14,548 nucleotides of DNA from JAPHSX01 sp050298555 (GCA_050298555.1 JBNKUL010000016.1:1-14548); one strand, 5' to 3'. Positions 1-8,092 are shown, numbered from the stretch's first letter. Notes: a model not told the origin generated them from the sequence alone. Program-made: numbers and translations.

Positions 1-827
1 GCGCGAGTAAAGGTATCCAGGATGGTCTGGCCGTCCCCGCGCTCAATTGCCGCGCTCAGCGATGATAGCTCCTCGCTGAATCGACCGAGCATTTTCAACA
101 GCGCATCACGGTTGTTAAGACAGATATCGTGCCACATCTGCGGGTTGCTGGAGGCGATACGGGTAAAGTCGCGGAAGCCGCCAGCAGCGTAGCGGAAGAC
201 GTCGTCGTGCTCTTCAAGCCGCGCCAGGGTGTCGACCAGGGTAAAGGCGAGCATATGCGGAAGATGGCTGGTCGCCGCGAGTACCTCGTCGTGGTGCACC
301 ACTGCCATCTCGATTACCTCGGCACCGGCCTGTTGCCACATCCAGCGCACCAGCTCCAGCGCCTCAGCATCACTGTTCGCCTCGGGAGTGAGAATGACGC
401 GACGGTTCTGGTAAAGCTCGGCGAAGGAGGCCTCCACCCCGCTCTTTTCGGTACCGGCAATGGGGTGGCCGGGGATGAAGCGCGGCGGCAGTTCGCCAAA
501 CACGGCCTCTGCCGCACCGACTACCGAACCCTTGGTACTGCCCACATCGGTGATCACTGTCTGCGGCTCCAGGTGCGGTTTCAGTTCGCTCAGTACCGCC
601 GCCATCGACCCCACCGGCACGCCGAGCAGTAGCACGTCGCTCCCCTGTAGTGCTTCCGCGGCGTCGGTTTCGTAACGATCGATAACGCCCAGCTCGAGCG
701 CCTTTTGCAGCGGCTCGACGGAGCGGCCATAACCGACAATCTCGCCCACCGCACCGGCGGCCTTGAGCGCCCGGGCCAGTGAACCGCCGATAAGGCCGAC
801 GCCGTAGATGGTCAGCCGATTAATCAT
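1..827 (-). CDS. tyrA: Prephenate dehydrogenase, C-terminus cut by window edge
   Basis: Oxidatively decarboxylates prephenate to 4-hydroxyphenylpyruvate, the tyrosine branch after chorismate; cytosolic. I translated 275 codons by hand from the ATG at 825-827. An N-terminal Rossmann site (GVGLIGGS, residues 9-16) is followed by the family signatures DVGSTKG (94-100) and GHPIAGTEKSG (120-130). His121 is the likely catalytic histidine by family knowledge. The all-alpha dimerisation half (HHDEVLAATSHLPH, then FRDFTRIASSNPQMW) is also present. Stand-alone enzymes are close to 290 residues, so only a short tail is probably missing. In pseudomonads tyrA is fused to aroA, and this window cannot exclude such a fusion. 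The start overlaps the hisC stop by 8 bases (ATGATTAA), and hisC supplies the following transamination step, so coupled translation is likely. No frameshift is seen. Confidence 0.95.
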   Translation of the reverse strand, partial: MINRLTIYGVGLIGGSLARALKAAGAVGEIVGYGRSVEPLQKALELGVIDRYETDAAEALQGSDVLLLGVPVGSMAAVLSELKPHLEPQTVITDVGSTKGSVVGAAEAVFGELPPRFIPGHPIAGTEKSGVEASFAELYQNRRVILTPEANSDAEALELVRWMWQQAGAEVIEMAVVHHDEVLAATSHLPHMLAFTLVDTLARLEEHDDVFRYAAGGFRDFTRIASSNPQMWHDICLNNRDALLKMLGRFSEELSSLSAAIERGDGQTILDTFTR

Positions 828-1941
828 TGGCGGCCAGTACCTTCTTCAGCGCGACGATAAAGCGTTCATTCTCTTCGGGCTTGCCCACGGTGACGCGCAG
901 GTGGGTCGGCATGCCGTAGTTGGCCACAGGGCGAACGATGACGCCCTCACGCAGCAGGGTATCGAATACCGGTTTGGCGTCACGTGCCACGTCGACACTA
1001 ATGAAGTTGCCGACAGAGGGGATGTAGGCGAGTCCCATCTCCTCGAAGGCGGCGCAGAGTTGCTTCAGCCCGGCGGCATTCATCTCCACCGAGGCCTGCA
1101 GGTGGTCGCTGTCACCCAGCGCGGCCACGGCCGCAGCCATCGCCAGGTTGTTCACATTGAACGGTGGGCGTACCCGGTTCATCAGGTCGGCCACCTGTGG
1201 GTGGGAGATGGCGTAGCCGACCCGCAGACCGGCCAGGGCATAGGACTTGGAGAAGGTGCGCGTCACCATCAGGTTGGGGTATTTCGCCACCCAGTCGATG
1301 GCATTGGGGTAGCCCTCGGCCCCGGTGGCCGGATGCGAGGCGTAATCGTAGTAGGCCTCGTCCACCACCACGATGATGTTCTCCGGCACAGAGGCGATAA
1401 AGCTTTCCAGCTCCTCGCTGCCCAGCCAGGTACCGGTGGGGTTGTTGGGGTTGGCGATGAAGATGACGCGGGTCTTGTCGCTAATCTTCTGCGACAACGC
1501 CTCCAGGTCGTAGCCCCACTCCTTCGCCGGGGCGGCCACCCCTACCCCGCCTGCCGCCTGAGTGACGATGGGGTAGATGGCGAAGCTGTGTTCGGAGAAG
1601 AGCACCTCGTCACCGGGCTGGACGAAGGCGCGCACCACGAACTCCAGCGGCTCGGAGGAGCCGTTGCCCAGGGTGATCTGCCCCTGTGTTACGCCGTGTA
1701 GTGCCGCCAGTTTCTCCTTCAGGGCAAAGCCATTGCCATCCGGGTAGAGCCAGACATCGGCCAGCTCCGCCTGCATCGCGGCGACGGCCTTGCTGGAGGG
1801 GCCGAGCGGGTTTTCGTTGGAGGCGAGCTTGATGATGTTGGCGATGCCCAGTTCGCGCTCCAGCTCCTCGATCGGTTTGCCCGCCTGATAGGGACGGAGC
1901 CCGGCGACACCGGGTGCGGCCTGCTTAAGGAAGTCGGTCAT
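820..1941 (-). CDS. hisC: Histidinol-phosphate / aromatic aminotransferase (HisC2 type)
   Basis: PLP-dependent class I/II aminotransferase of 373 residues. Visible motifs are SNENPLGPS (41-49), NPNNPTG (164-170), DEAYYDY (194-200), the Schiff-base lysine Lys232 in SKSYALAGLRVGY, and a substrate-carboxylate arginine near 350 (HLRVTVG). The family makes histidinol phosphate or transaminates aromatic keto acids. Its place between pheA and tyrA suggests the job here is converting phenylpyruvate and hydroxyphenylpyruvate to Phe and Tyr, as proposed for HisC2 in pseudomonads; a role in histidine synthesis is not excluded. The frame stays open upstream to 2064, but that extension lies inside pheA and looks like random low-complexity peptide, while MTDFLKQAAPGVAGLRPYQ is a typical HisC start. 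Only 10 bases separate it from the pheA stop and the ribosome binding site is weak, suggesting translational reinitiation. Confidence 0.94.
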   Translation of the reverse strand: MTDFLKQAAPGVAGLRPYQAGKPIEELERELGIANIIKLASNENPLGPSSKAVAAMQAELADVWLYPDGNGFALKEKLAALHGVTQGQITLGNGSSEPLEFVVRAFVQPGDEVLFSEHSFAIYPIVTQAAGGVGVAAPAKEWGYDLEALSQKISDKTRVIFIANPNNPTGTWLGSEELESFIASVPENIIVVVDEAYYDYASHPATGAEGYPNAIDWVAKYPNLMVTRTFSKSYALAGLRVGYAISHPQVADLMNRVRPPFNVNNLAMAAAVAALGDSDHLQASVEMNAAGLKQLCAAFEEMGLAYIPSVGNFISVDVARDAKPVFDTLLREGVIVRPVANYGMPTHLRVTVGKPEENERFIVALKKVLAAND

Positions 1942-1951
1942 GGTTGTGGCC

Positions 1952-3037
1952 CTACAGTACAGCCTTGGGAAAGGAACCGAGTATCTTATAGAGAGAGGCC
2001 TCGGATTCAAGCTCGATGAGGGCCTGGGTGACCTGCTCATCGCTCTGGTGACCCTCGATCTCAAGGAAGAAGACGTAGTCCCACATCCCCTGGCGCGAGG
2101 GACGCGACTCGATGCGGCTCATGGAGATACCGTTTTTTGCCAGCGGTTCAAGCAGCTTGGAGAGTGCTCCCGGCTTATTGCGGACGGAGACCAGCAGTGC
2201 AGTCTTGTCGTCACCGCTGGGGGGAACCTCGCAGTGGCCGAGGATCAGGAAGCGGGTGGTGTTGTCCGGCTTGTCCTCGATGTTGCGCGCCAGCAGCGGC
2301 AGCTCGTAGAGCTCCGCGGCACTGATACCGGCAATCGCCGCTGCCTCGCTGTCCTCCAGCGCCAGGCTCGCCGCCTCGGCATTGGAGTTGACGGCGATAC
2401 GCTCGGCCCCCGGCAGATTACTGTCCAGCCATTCGCGGCACTGGGCCAGCGACTGGCCGTGGGAGTAAACCCGCTTGATGGCTGAGAGTTCGCCGGCCTT
2501 CGACATCAGGTGGTCGTGGATACGCAGCTCCACCTCACCGCAGATATGCAGCGGGGTCGCCAGCATCAGGTCGAGGGTATAGTTGACCGCACCCTCGGTG
2601 GAGTTCTCCACCGGTACCACCGCATAGTCGGCGCTGCCCGCCTCCACCTCACGGAATACCTCATCCAGTGCCGGCAGCGGGCTGCCGACCATGGAGTGGC
2701 CGAAGTGCTTGAGGGCGGCCTCGTGGGAAAAGGTACCGGCCGGGCCGAGGTAGGCGACGGTCATGGGACGCTCCAAGGCCAGGCAGGCCGACATCACCTC
2801 GCGGAACAGGCGTGCCACCTCTTCGGCAGGCAGCGGCCCCTGATTGCGCTCTTTTACCGCACGCAATACCTGGGCCTCACGCTCCGGGCGGTAGAAGACG
2901 GCGTCGTCGCCCGCCTCCAGCTTCACCCGCGCCACCTCCTGCGCCAGTGAGGCACGCTCATTGAGCAGCTGCTGCATCTCCTGATCCAGGGCGTCGATGC
3001 GTTGACGAATTGCCTGTAATTTATCCTCGATACTCAC
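1952..3037 (-). CDS. pheA: Bifunctional chorismate mutase / prephenate dehydratase (P-protein)
   Basis: Converts chorismate to prephenate and then to phenylpyruvate for phenylalanine synthesis. The 361 residues show three parts. An AroQ-type chorismate mutase helix bundle (about 1-90) carries RQRIDALDQEMQQLLNER. The prephenate dehydratase domain (about 92-268) begins AYLGPAGTFSHEAA and contains PVENSTEG (142-149) and the catalytic-region TTRF (260-263). A C-terminal ACT domain (about 278-357) has GALSKLL (290-296) and ESRP (310-313), the motifs associated with allosteric inhibition by phenylalanine. Length matches the family. The start is GTG, chosen because SIEDKLQAIRQRID is the usual mutase N-terminus. 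It lies 22 bases after the serA stop in the same direction. Feedback control at the ACT domain is inferred from the retained motifs. Confidence 0.97.
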   Translation of the reverse strand: MSIEDKLQAIRQRIDALDQEMQQLLNERASLAQEVARVKLEAGDDAVFYRPEREAQVLRAVKERNQGPLPAEEVARLFREVMSACLALERPMTVAYLGPAGTFSHEAALKHFGHSMVGSPLPALDEVFREVEAGSADYAVVPVENSTEGAVNYTLDLMLATPLHICGEVELRIHDHLMSKAGELSAIKRVYSHGQSLAQCREWLDSNLPGAERIAVNSNAEAASLALEDSEAAAIAGISAAELYELPLLARNIEDKPDNTTRFLILGHCEVPPSGDDKTALLVSVRNKPGALSKLLEPLAKNGISMSRIESRPSRQGMWDYVFFLEIEGHQSDEQVTQALIELESEASLYKILGSFPKAVL

Positions 3038-3059
3038 CGCTGTTTCTCAAGATAGTGGT

Positions 3060-4229
3060 TTAGCTGATTACCCGAACCGCCAGCACGCCGTCGATCGCTG
3101 CGATCTCATCGACGATCGGCTGCGGGATCGCCTGATCCACATCGACCACGGTGTAGGCCAGGTCGCCACGCGACTTGTTGAGCATGTCGACGATGTTGAG
3201 GCCGGCATTGGCGAGGTCGGTGGAGATCTGGCCCAGCATATTGGGTACGTTGGCATTGGCGATGGTCAGGCGGTGGGTGCCTTCGGCACGCGGCATCACC
3301 ACCTCGGGGAAGTTGACCGAGTTGGTGATGTTGCCGTTCTCCAGATACTCCTTCACCTGATCCGCCACCATGATGGCGCAGTTCTCCTCCGCCTCGCGGG
3401 TCGAGGCGCCGAGGTGCGGCAGGGTGATGGTGCGCGGGTGGTTCTTCAGCAGATTGGTGGGGAAGTCGCAGACATAGGCGTAGGCCTTGCCGGAATCGAG
3501 CGCCGCCACCATCGCCTCGTCGTTGACGATGCCGCTACGGGCAAAGTTCAGCACCACCACGTTGTCTTTCATACCCTTCAGGCGCTCCTCGTTGATGAGG
3601 TCTTTGGTGGCATCGATCAGCGGTACGTGGAAGGTGATGAAGTCGGAGTTGCTAAGCAGTTCATCGACACTGGCTGCCTGCTTCACCGCAGCATCCAGCT
3701 GCCAGGCACCCTTGACGGTAATGCCTGGGTCGAAGCCGATCACGTTCATGCCAAGGGCCAGGGCGGCATTGGCGATGCGTACGCCAATGGCACCCAGGCC
3801 GACCACACCGAGGGTGCGTCCCGGCAGTTCGAAGCCACCGTAGTTCTTCTTGCCGGCCTCGGTCGCCTTGCCGATCTCTTCGTCAGTGCCCTCCAGGTTG
3901 CGGGAGAAATCCCACGCCTGGGCGATGTTGCGGCAGGCCATCAGCATGCCGGCGATGACCAGCTCTTTAACTGCGTTGGAGTTGGCGCCGGGAGCGTTGA
4001 ATACCACCACACCCTTATCGCTCATCTTGTCGACCGGGATGTTATTGACCCCGGCGCCGGTACGGCCAACGGCCTTCAGCGACGCGGGGATCTCCATGTC
4101 GTGCATCTTGAACGAGCGCAGCAGGATCGCGTCGGGGTTCTGGAACTCCGAGGCGACTTCATAGTTGTCACGCGGCAGGCGATCCAGGCCGGCGGCGGAG
4201 ATGTTGTTCAGTGTCAGAATCTTATGCAT
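3060..4229 (-). CDS. serA: D-3-phosphoglycerate dehydrogenase, short ACT-domain form
   Basis: Oxidises 3-phosphoglycerate to 3-phosphohydroxypyruvate, the first step of serine synthesis; the next gene upstream, serC, does the second. The protein has 389 residues: a substrate domain with GRTGAGVNNIPVD (55-67), a nucleotide-binding domain with GVVGLGAIG (141-149) and an acidic Asp167 (GFDP) expected to favour NAD, NFARSGIVND (228-237) with the catalytic-type Arg231, PHLGAST (271-277) with His272, and a C-terminal ACT domain (about 318-389). It lacks the intervening domain of the longer (over 500 residue) enzymes. The catalytic glutamate usual in a PTEP-like motif is not evident: the segment reads CDFPTNLL (254-261). 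The frame is open to 4358, but that extension overlaps serC. ATG 4229 has GGGGAG 10 bases upstream. It sits 31 bases after serC. Confidence 0.93.
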   Translation of the reverse strand: MHKILTLNNISAAGLDRLPRDNYEVASEFQNPDAILLRSFKMHDMEIPASLKAVGRTGAGVNNIPVDKMSDKGVVVFNAPGANSNAVKELVIAGMLMACRNIAQAWDFSRNLEGTDEEIGKATEAGKKNYGGFELPGRTLGVVGLGAIGVRIANAALALGMNVIGFDPGITVKGAWQLDAAVKQAASVDELLSNSDFITFHVPLIDATKDLINEERLKGMKDNVVVLNFARSGIVNDEAMVAALDSGKAYAYVCDFPTNLLKNHPRTITLPHLGASTREAEENCAIMVADQVKEYLENGNITNSVNFPEVVMPRAEGTHRLTIANANVPNMLGQISTDLANAGLNIVDMLNKSRGDLAYTVVDVDQAIPQPIVDEIAAIDGVLAVRVIS

Positions 4230-4260
4230 TGTTATTAAACTCCCCAAATCCTCTCGAAGC

Positions 4261-5349
4261 TTAGCCGTGCTTCTTTTCGAATTCCGCCATAAAGGCGACC
4301 AGCGCATCGACGCCCTCTTCCGGCATCGCGTTGTAGATGGAGGCGCGCATGCCGCCAACCGAGCGGTGGCCCTTCAGGGTGACCAGGCCGGCCTCCTTCG
4401 CCTCGGCCAGGAATACGGAGTCGAGCTCGGCATCGGCCAGGGTGAAGGGGACGTTCATGATCGAGCGGCTATTGAGGCTGACCGGGTTGGCGTAGAAGTC
4501 TGAGCCGTCGATGGCGGCGTAGAGCTTGCCCGCCTTGCGCTCGTTGATCTCGGCCATCTTCTCCAGGCCGCCCTGCTGCTTCAGCCAGTCGAATACCAGC
4601 CCTGCCATGTACCAGCTGTAGGTGGCCGGGGTGTTGTACATGGAGTCGTTCTTGGCGTGAATTTCATAGTTAAACATGGTCGGGGTGGCATCGATCACCT
4701 CACCGATGAGGTCTTCACGCACGATGACGATAGTCAAACCAGCGGGGCCGATGTTCTTCTGTGCACCGGCGTAGATGATGCCGTACTTGGAGACATCGAT
4801 CGCACGGCTGAGGATGTTGGAGGACATATCGGCCACCAGCGGCTTGTCACCGACTTCCGGTACATAATCGAACTCCACGCCCTCGATGGTTTCGTTGGGG
4901 GTGTAGTGAACGTAGGCCGCGTCGTCAGAGAGTTCCAGAGCCTCCTGACCGGGGGCGAAGGTGAACTTGCCGGAGAGGGCGGAGGCGTCGGCGGCGATGT
5001 TGACCTCGCAGTAGCGCTTGGCCTCGGCGATCGCTTTCTTGCCCCAGGAGCCGGTGAGGATGTAGTCGGCCTTATTGCCGCCGCGCAGCAGATTCATCGG
5101 CACCATGGCGAACTGGCTGGAGGCGCCGCCCTGCAGGAACAGGACCTTGTAGTTGGCGGGGATATTCATCACCTCGCGCAGGTCGGCCTCGGCCTTTTCG
5201 GCGATCGACATGTACTCCTTACCGCGGTGGCTCATCTCCATTACCGACATACCGCTGCCGTTCCAGTCGAGCAACTCGGCCTGGGCCTTTTCGATTACTG
5301 CCTGCGGCAACATTGCCGGACCGGCGCTGAAGTTGAATACACGTGACAT
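4261..5349 (-). CDS. serC: Phosphoserine aminotransferase
   Basis: PLP enzyme that transaminates 3-phosphohydroxypyruvate to phosphoserine with glutamate; the same enzyme also serves the DXP-dependent route to pyridoxal phosphate. The 362 residues match the family length. It starts with the characteristic FNFSAGPAMLP, carries SHRGKEY (40-46) and GGASSQF (74-80), has the Schiff-base lysine Lys198 in AGAQKNIGPAG, and ends with GHRSVGGMRASIYNA (327-341). A good Shine-Dalgarno, AAGAGGAT on the minus strand, sits at 5355-5362 just before the ATG. The gene lies 44 bases downstream of gyrA with no hairpin terminator between, so at least part of its transcription probably reads through from the gyrA promoter. 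The pairing with serA directly downstream puts two consecutive serine steps side by side. Confidence 0.97.
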   Translation of the reverse strand: MSRVFNFSAGPAMLPQAVIEKAQAELLDWNGSGMSVMEMSHRGKEYMSIAEKAEADLREVMNIPANYKVLFLQGGASSQFAMVPMNLLRGGNKADYILTGSWGKKAIAEAKRYCEVNIAADASALSGKFTFAPGQEALELSDDAAYVHYTPNETIEGVEFDYVPEVGDKPLVADMSSNILSRAIDVSKYGIIYAGAQKNIGPAGLTIVIVREDLIGEVIDATPTMFNYEIHAKNDSMYNTPATYSWYMAGLVFDWLKQQGGLEKMAEINERKAGKLYAAIDGSDFYANPVSLNSRSIMNVPFTLADAELDSVFLAEAKEAGLVTLKGHRSVGGMRASIYNAMPEEGVDALVAFMAEFEKKHG

Positions 5350-5393
5350 GCAATATCCTCTTAAAGATTTTTTTGTTAATTGAAGGTCAGGCC

Positions 5394-7961
5394 CTACTCT
5401 TCGGTATCGGCCTCACCCTCCTCCTCGGATTCATCCTCATCGGACTCGGCGATACGCTCGAGGCCGATCAGTTTTTCGTTCTTGGTCAGGTTGATGAGAC
5501 GCACGCCTTGGGTGTTGCGGCCCATCGACGAGACCTCGGCGACGCGGGTACGTACCAGGGTGCCGCCGTCGGTGATCAGCATGATCTCCTCCGACTCCTC
5601 CACCAGCACCGCACCGACCACATCACCGTTGCGCTCGCTGGTCTGGATGGCGATAACACCCTGACCGCCACGGCCCTTGACCGGGTAGTCGTCCATCGGG
5701 GTGCGCTTGCCGTAGCCGTTTTCGGTGGCGGTCAGCACCTCGCCCTCATCCACAACGATGAGGGAGATCACCTTCTGTCCCTCACCCAGGCGGATACCAC
5801 GTACACCGCGGGAGACGCGGCCCATGGAACGGACGTTCTCCTCCTTGAAGCGAATCACGCGACCGGCACTGGAGAAGAGCATAATGTCGCGCTGACCGTC
5901 GGTCAGTGCCACGCCTACCAGGGTATCGTCATCCAGCAGATCCACGGCGATGATGCCGCTGGCGCGCGGACGGGAGTAGTCCTTCAGCGGGGTCTTCTTC
6001 ACGGTACCGCCGGCGGTGGCCATGAAGACGTACTGGTCGTCGGCGAACTCGCGTACCGGCAGGATGGCGTTAATGCGTTCGCCCTCCTCCAGCGGCAGCA
6101 GGTTGACGATGGGCTTACCGCGTGAGGCGCGGCCCGCCTGCGGCAACTCGTATACCTTGAGCCAGTAGACACGGCCGCGGCTGGAGAAGCAGAGAATGGT
6201 GTCGTGGGTATTGGCCACGAACATCTTGTCGACGAAATCCTCGTCCTTGGTGGCGGTGGCCGACTTGCCGCGACCGCCACGCTTCTGCGCACGGTAGTCG
6301 GTCAGTGGCTGCGACTTGGCGTAGCCCTCGTGGGAGAGGGTCACCACCACGTCCTCCTCGCTGATCAGGTCTTCCAGGGTGAGGTCGAGCTGGGTAGAGA
6401 GGATCTCGGTGCGGCGCTCGTCGCCGAACTGGTCGCGGACCGCCACCAGCTCGTCGCGGATCACCTCCATCAGGCGTGCGGCGCTGTTCAGGATTTCAAG
6501 CAGTCCCTCAATAGTTTCGAGCAACTCCTTGTATTCATTGATAATCTTGTCCTGCTCCAGGCCGGTGAGGCGGTGCAGGCGCAGGTCCAGGATCGCCTGG
6601 GCCTGGGTCTCGGAGAGGCGGTAGCCGTCCTCCACCAGACCGAACTCCTTAGTTAAACCATCGGGGCGCGAGGCCTCGGCACCGGCGCGGGAGAGCATGT
6701 CGGTGACCACGCCCGGCTGCCACACCTGTGACAACAGTCCCGACTTCGCCTCGGCGGGGTTGGGGGCGGCCTTGATCAGCTCGATGATGGGGTCGATGTT
6801 GGCCAGTGCCACTGCCAGCCCTTCCAGCACGTGGGCGCGCTCGCGAGCCTTGCGCAGTTCGAAGATGGTGCGGCGGGTGACCACCTCCTTGCGGTGGCGG
6901 ATAAAGGCCTCGAGCATCTGCTTGAGGTTGAGCAGCTTGGGCTGGCCGTCGAGCAGCGCCACCATGTTGATGCCGAAGACGCTCTGCATCGCGGTCTGCT
7001 TGTAGAGGTTGTTGAGCACCACCTCGGCCACTTCGCCGCGTTTGAGCTCGATCACCATGCGCATGCCGTCCTTGTCGGACTCGTCACGCAGTTCGGAGAT
7101 CCCCTCGATCTTCTTCTCCTTCACCAGCTCGGCGATCTTCTCCAGCAGCCGTGCCTTGTTGACCTGGTAGGGCAGCTCGGTGACGACGATGCGCTGACGG
7201 CCGGAGTCCATCTCCTCCATCTCGGCACGGGCGCGAACATAGATGCGGCCGCGACCGGTGTGGTAGGCCTCGTGGATGCCGCGGGCGCCATTGATGATAC
7301 CGGCAGTGGGGAAGTCGGGACCCGGCATGTACTCCATCAGCCCGGCGATGTCGATCTCCGGGTTGTCGATAATGGCCAGGCAGGCGTTGATCGACTCGGT
7401 CAGGTTGTGCGGCGGGATATTGGTCGCCATACCGACCGCGATACCGGCGGAGCCGTTGACCAGCAGGTTGGGCAGCTTGGCCGGCAGTACGTCGGGTTCG
7501 GTCTCGGACTCATCGTAGTTGGGGATGAAGTCGACGGTCTCCTTGTCGATATCGGCCAGCAGCTCGTGGGCGATCTTGGCCATGCGCACCTCGGTGTATC
7601 GCATCGCCGCGGCGGAGTCGCCGTCGATGGAGCCGAAGTTACCCTGCCCGTCCACCAGCATGTAGCGCAGCGAGAAGGGCTGGGCCATACGCACGATGGT
7701 GTCGTAGACCGCGGTATCGCCGTGGGGGTGGTATTTACCGATAACGTCACCGACCACACGGGCCGACTTCTTGTAGGGCTTGTTCCAGTCGTTGCCCAGC
7801 TCACGCATGGCGTAGAGCACGCGGCGGTGTACCGGCTTCAGGCCGTCGCGCGCATCGGGCAGTGCGCGTCCCACGATTACGCTCATGGCATAGTCGAGGT
7901 AGGACTGTTTCATCTCCTCTTCTATGTTGATCGGGAGGACTTCTTTGGCGAACTCAGTCAT
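5394..7961 (-). CDS. gyrA: DNA gyrase subunit A
   Basis: Breakage-reunion subunit of the A2B2 gyrase that introduces negative supercoils into DNA. The 855 residues contain the winged-helix/tower region with the catalytic Tyr122 (AAAMRYTE), the quinolone-determining segment GKYHPHGDTAVYDT (75-88), and the C-terminal beta-pinwheel opened by a GyrA box QKRGGRG (559-565), which by family knowledge is needed for DNA wrapping and separates GyrA from ParC. The last 20 or so residues are an acidic tail rich in Asp and Glu, common in GyrA. Residue 83 is Thr rather than the Ser of E. coli; Asp87 is conserved. Thr83 is also the natural residue in Pseudomonas, so it is not by itself evidence of resistance. 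The start is supported by AAGGA at 7974-7978. gyrB is not in the window. Confidence 0.98.
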   Translation of the reverse strand: MTEFAKEVLPINIEEEMKQSYLDYAMSVIVGRALPDARDGLKPVHRRVLYAMRELGNDWNKPYKKSARVVGDVIGKYHPHGDTAVYDTIVRMAQPFSLRYMLVDGQGNFGSIDGDSAAAMRYTEVRMAKIAHELLADIDKETVDFIPNYDESETEPDVLPAKLPNLLVNGSAGIAVGMATNIPPHNLTESINACLAIIDNPEIDIAGLMEYMPGPDFPTAGIINGARGIHEAYHTGRGRIYVRARAEMEEMDSGRQRIVVTELPYQVNKARLLEKIAELVKEKKIEGISELRDESDKDGMRMVIELKRGEVAEVVLNNLYKQTAMQSVFGINMVALLDGQPKLLNLKQMLEAFIRHRKEVVTRRTIFELRKARERAHVLEGLAVALANIDPIIELIKAAPNPAEAKSGLLSQVWQPGVVTDMLSRAGAEASRPDGLTKEFGLVEDGYRLSETQAQAILDLRLHRLTGLEQDKIINEYKELLETIEGLLEILNSAARLMEVIRDELVAVRDQFGDERRTEILSTQLDLTLEDLISEEDVVVTLSHEGYAKSQPLTDYRAQKRGGRGKSATATKDEDFVDKMFVANTHDTILCFSSRGRVYWLKVYELPQAGRASRGKPIVNLLPLEEGERINAILPVREFADDQYVFMATAGGTVKKTPLKDYSRPRASGIIAVDLLDDDTLVGVALTDGQRDIMLFSSAGRVIRFKEENVRSMGRVSRGVRGIRLGEGQKVISLIVVDEGEVLTATENGYGKRTPMDDYPVKGRGGQGVIAIQTSERNGDVVGAVLVEESEEIMLITDGGTLVRTRVAEVSSMGRNTQGVRLINLTKNEKLIGLERIAESDEDESEEEGEADTEE

Positions 7962-7962
7962 T

Positions 7963-7975
7963 GATAACCGTTATC
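7963..7975. promoter_or_regulatory. Inverted repeat GATAAC-N-GTTATC over the gyrA ribosome binding site
   Basis: A perfect 6-base inverted repeat around one central base occupies nearly all of the space between the gyrA ATG and its Shine-Dalgarno (AAGGA, 7974-7978), overlapping the latter by two bases. It could be a protein operator, or a weak RNA hairpin with a 3-base loop affecting initiation. A half-related sequence, TTGATAACCGATAAC, precedes purB at 9270-9284. No known regulator is recognised, and a 13-base palindrome can occur by chance. Confidence 0.35.
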
Positions 7976-8023
7976 CTTGCTGTGCATAGGGTTAATTCAT
8001 CAATACGGCATAAAATAGGCTAA

Positions 8024-8052
8024 ATCATACCATACCCTTCTCAACCACTGCA
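8024..8052 (-). promoter_or_regulatory. Probable gyrA promoter (extended -10)
   Basis: On the minus strand, TATGAT at 8029-8024 is preceded by TGG, giving an extended -10 element (TGnTATGAT). The hexamer 17 bases further upstream (8052-8047, TGCAGT) is a poor -35, which is tolerable for an extended -10 promoter. Transcription would start near 8017, giving a leader of about 55 bases before the gyrA ATG. The site lies just downstream of the mtnA terminator, so it would fire independently of mtnA and could drive the whole gyrA-to-tyrA block. Confidence 0.5.
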
Positions 8053-8060
8053 TCAGCAAT

Positions 8061-8092
8061 AAAAACGAAGAGAGGCCCGTTTAGGGCCTCTC
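8061..8092 (-). terminator. Intrinsic terminator after mtnA
   Basis: A perfect 9-base-pair stem, GAGAGGCCC (8070-8078) with GGGCCTCTC (8084-8092), closes a 5-base loop. On the minus strand it is followed by TTCGTTTTT (8069-8061). It lies 26 bases past the mtnA stop codon and upstream of the gyrA promoter. The plus-strand side has no T-run after the stem, so it should act only on leftward transcription, insulating gyrA from mtnA. Confidence 0.88.

Noticed and set aside
808..1701. 297-codon plus-strand frame opposite hisC
   Set aside because: Shadow of hisC, whose active-site motifs prove the opposite strand is coding.
1942..2064. N-terminal extension of hisC to an upstream ATG
   Set aside because: It overlaps the end of pheA and reads as Arg/Ser/Pro-rich peptide unlike any HisC.
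3273..4238. 321-codon plus-strand frame opposite serA
   Set aside because: Shadow of serA, with no recognisable motifs and no ribosome binding context.
4230..4358. N-terminal extension of serA into serC
   Set aside because: It overlaps serC and is unlike any dehydrogenase; the downstream ATG has a good ribosome binding site.
5350..5393. T-run (5368-5374) between gyrA and serC as a terminator
   Set aside because: The T-run is on the plus strand, no stem precedes it, and on the transcribed minus strand it is an A-run.
6831..7964. 377-codon open frame on the plus strand opposite gyrA
   Set aside because: Antisense shadow of a strongly conserved gyrA; composition is Val/Gly/His/Leu-rich as expected from the GC codon bias of the real gene, and no family is recognisable.
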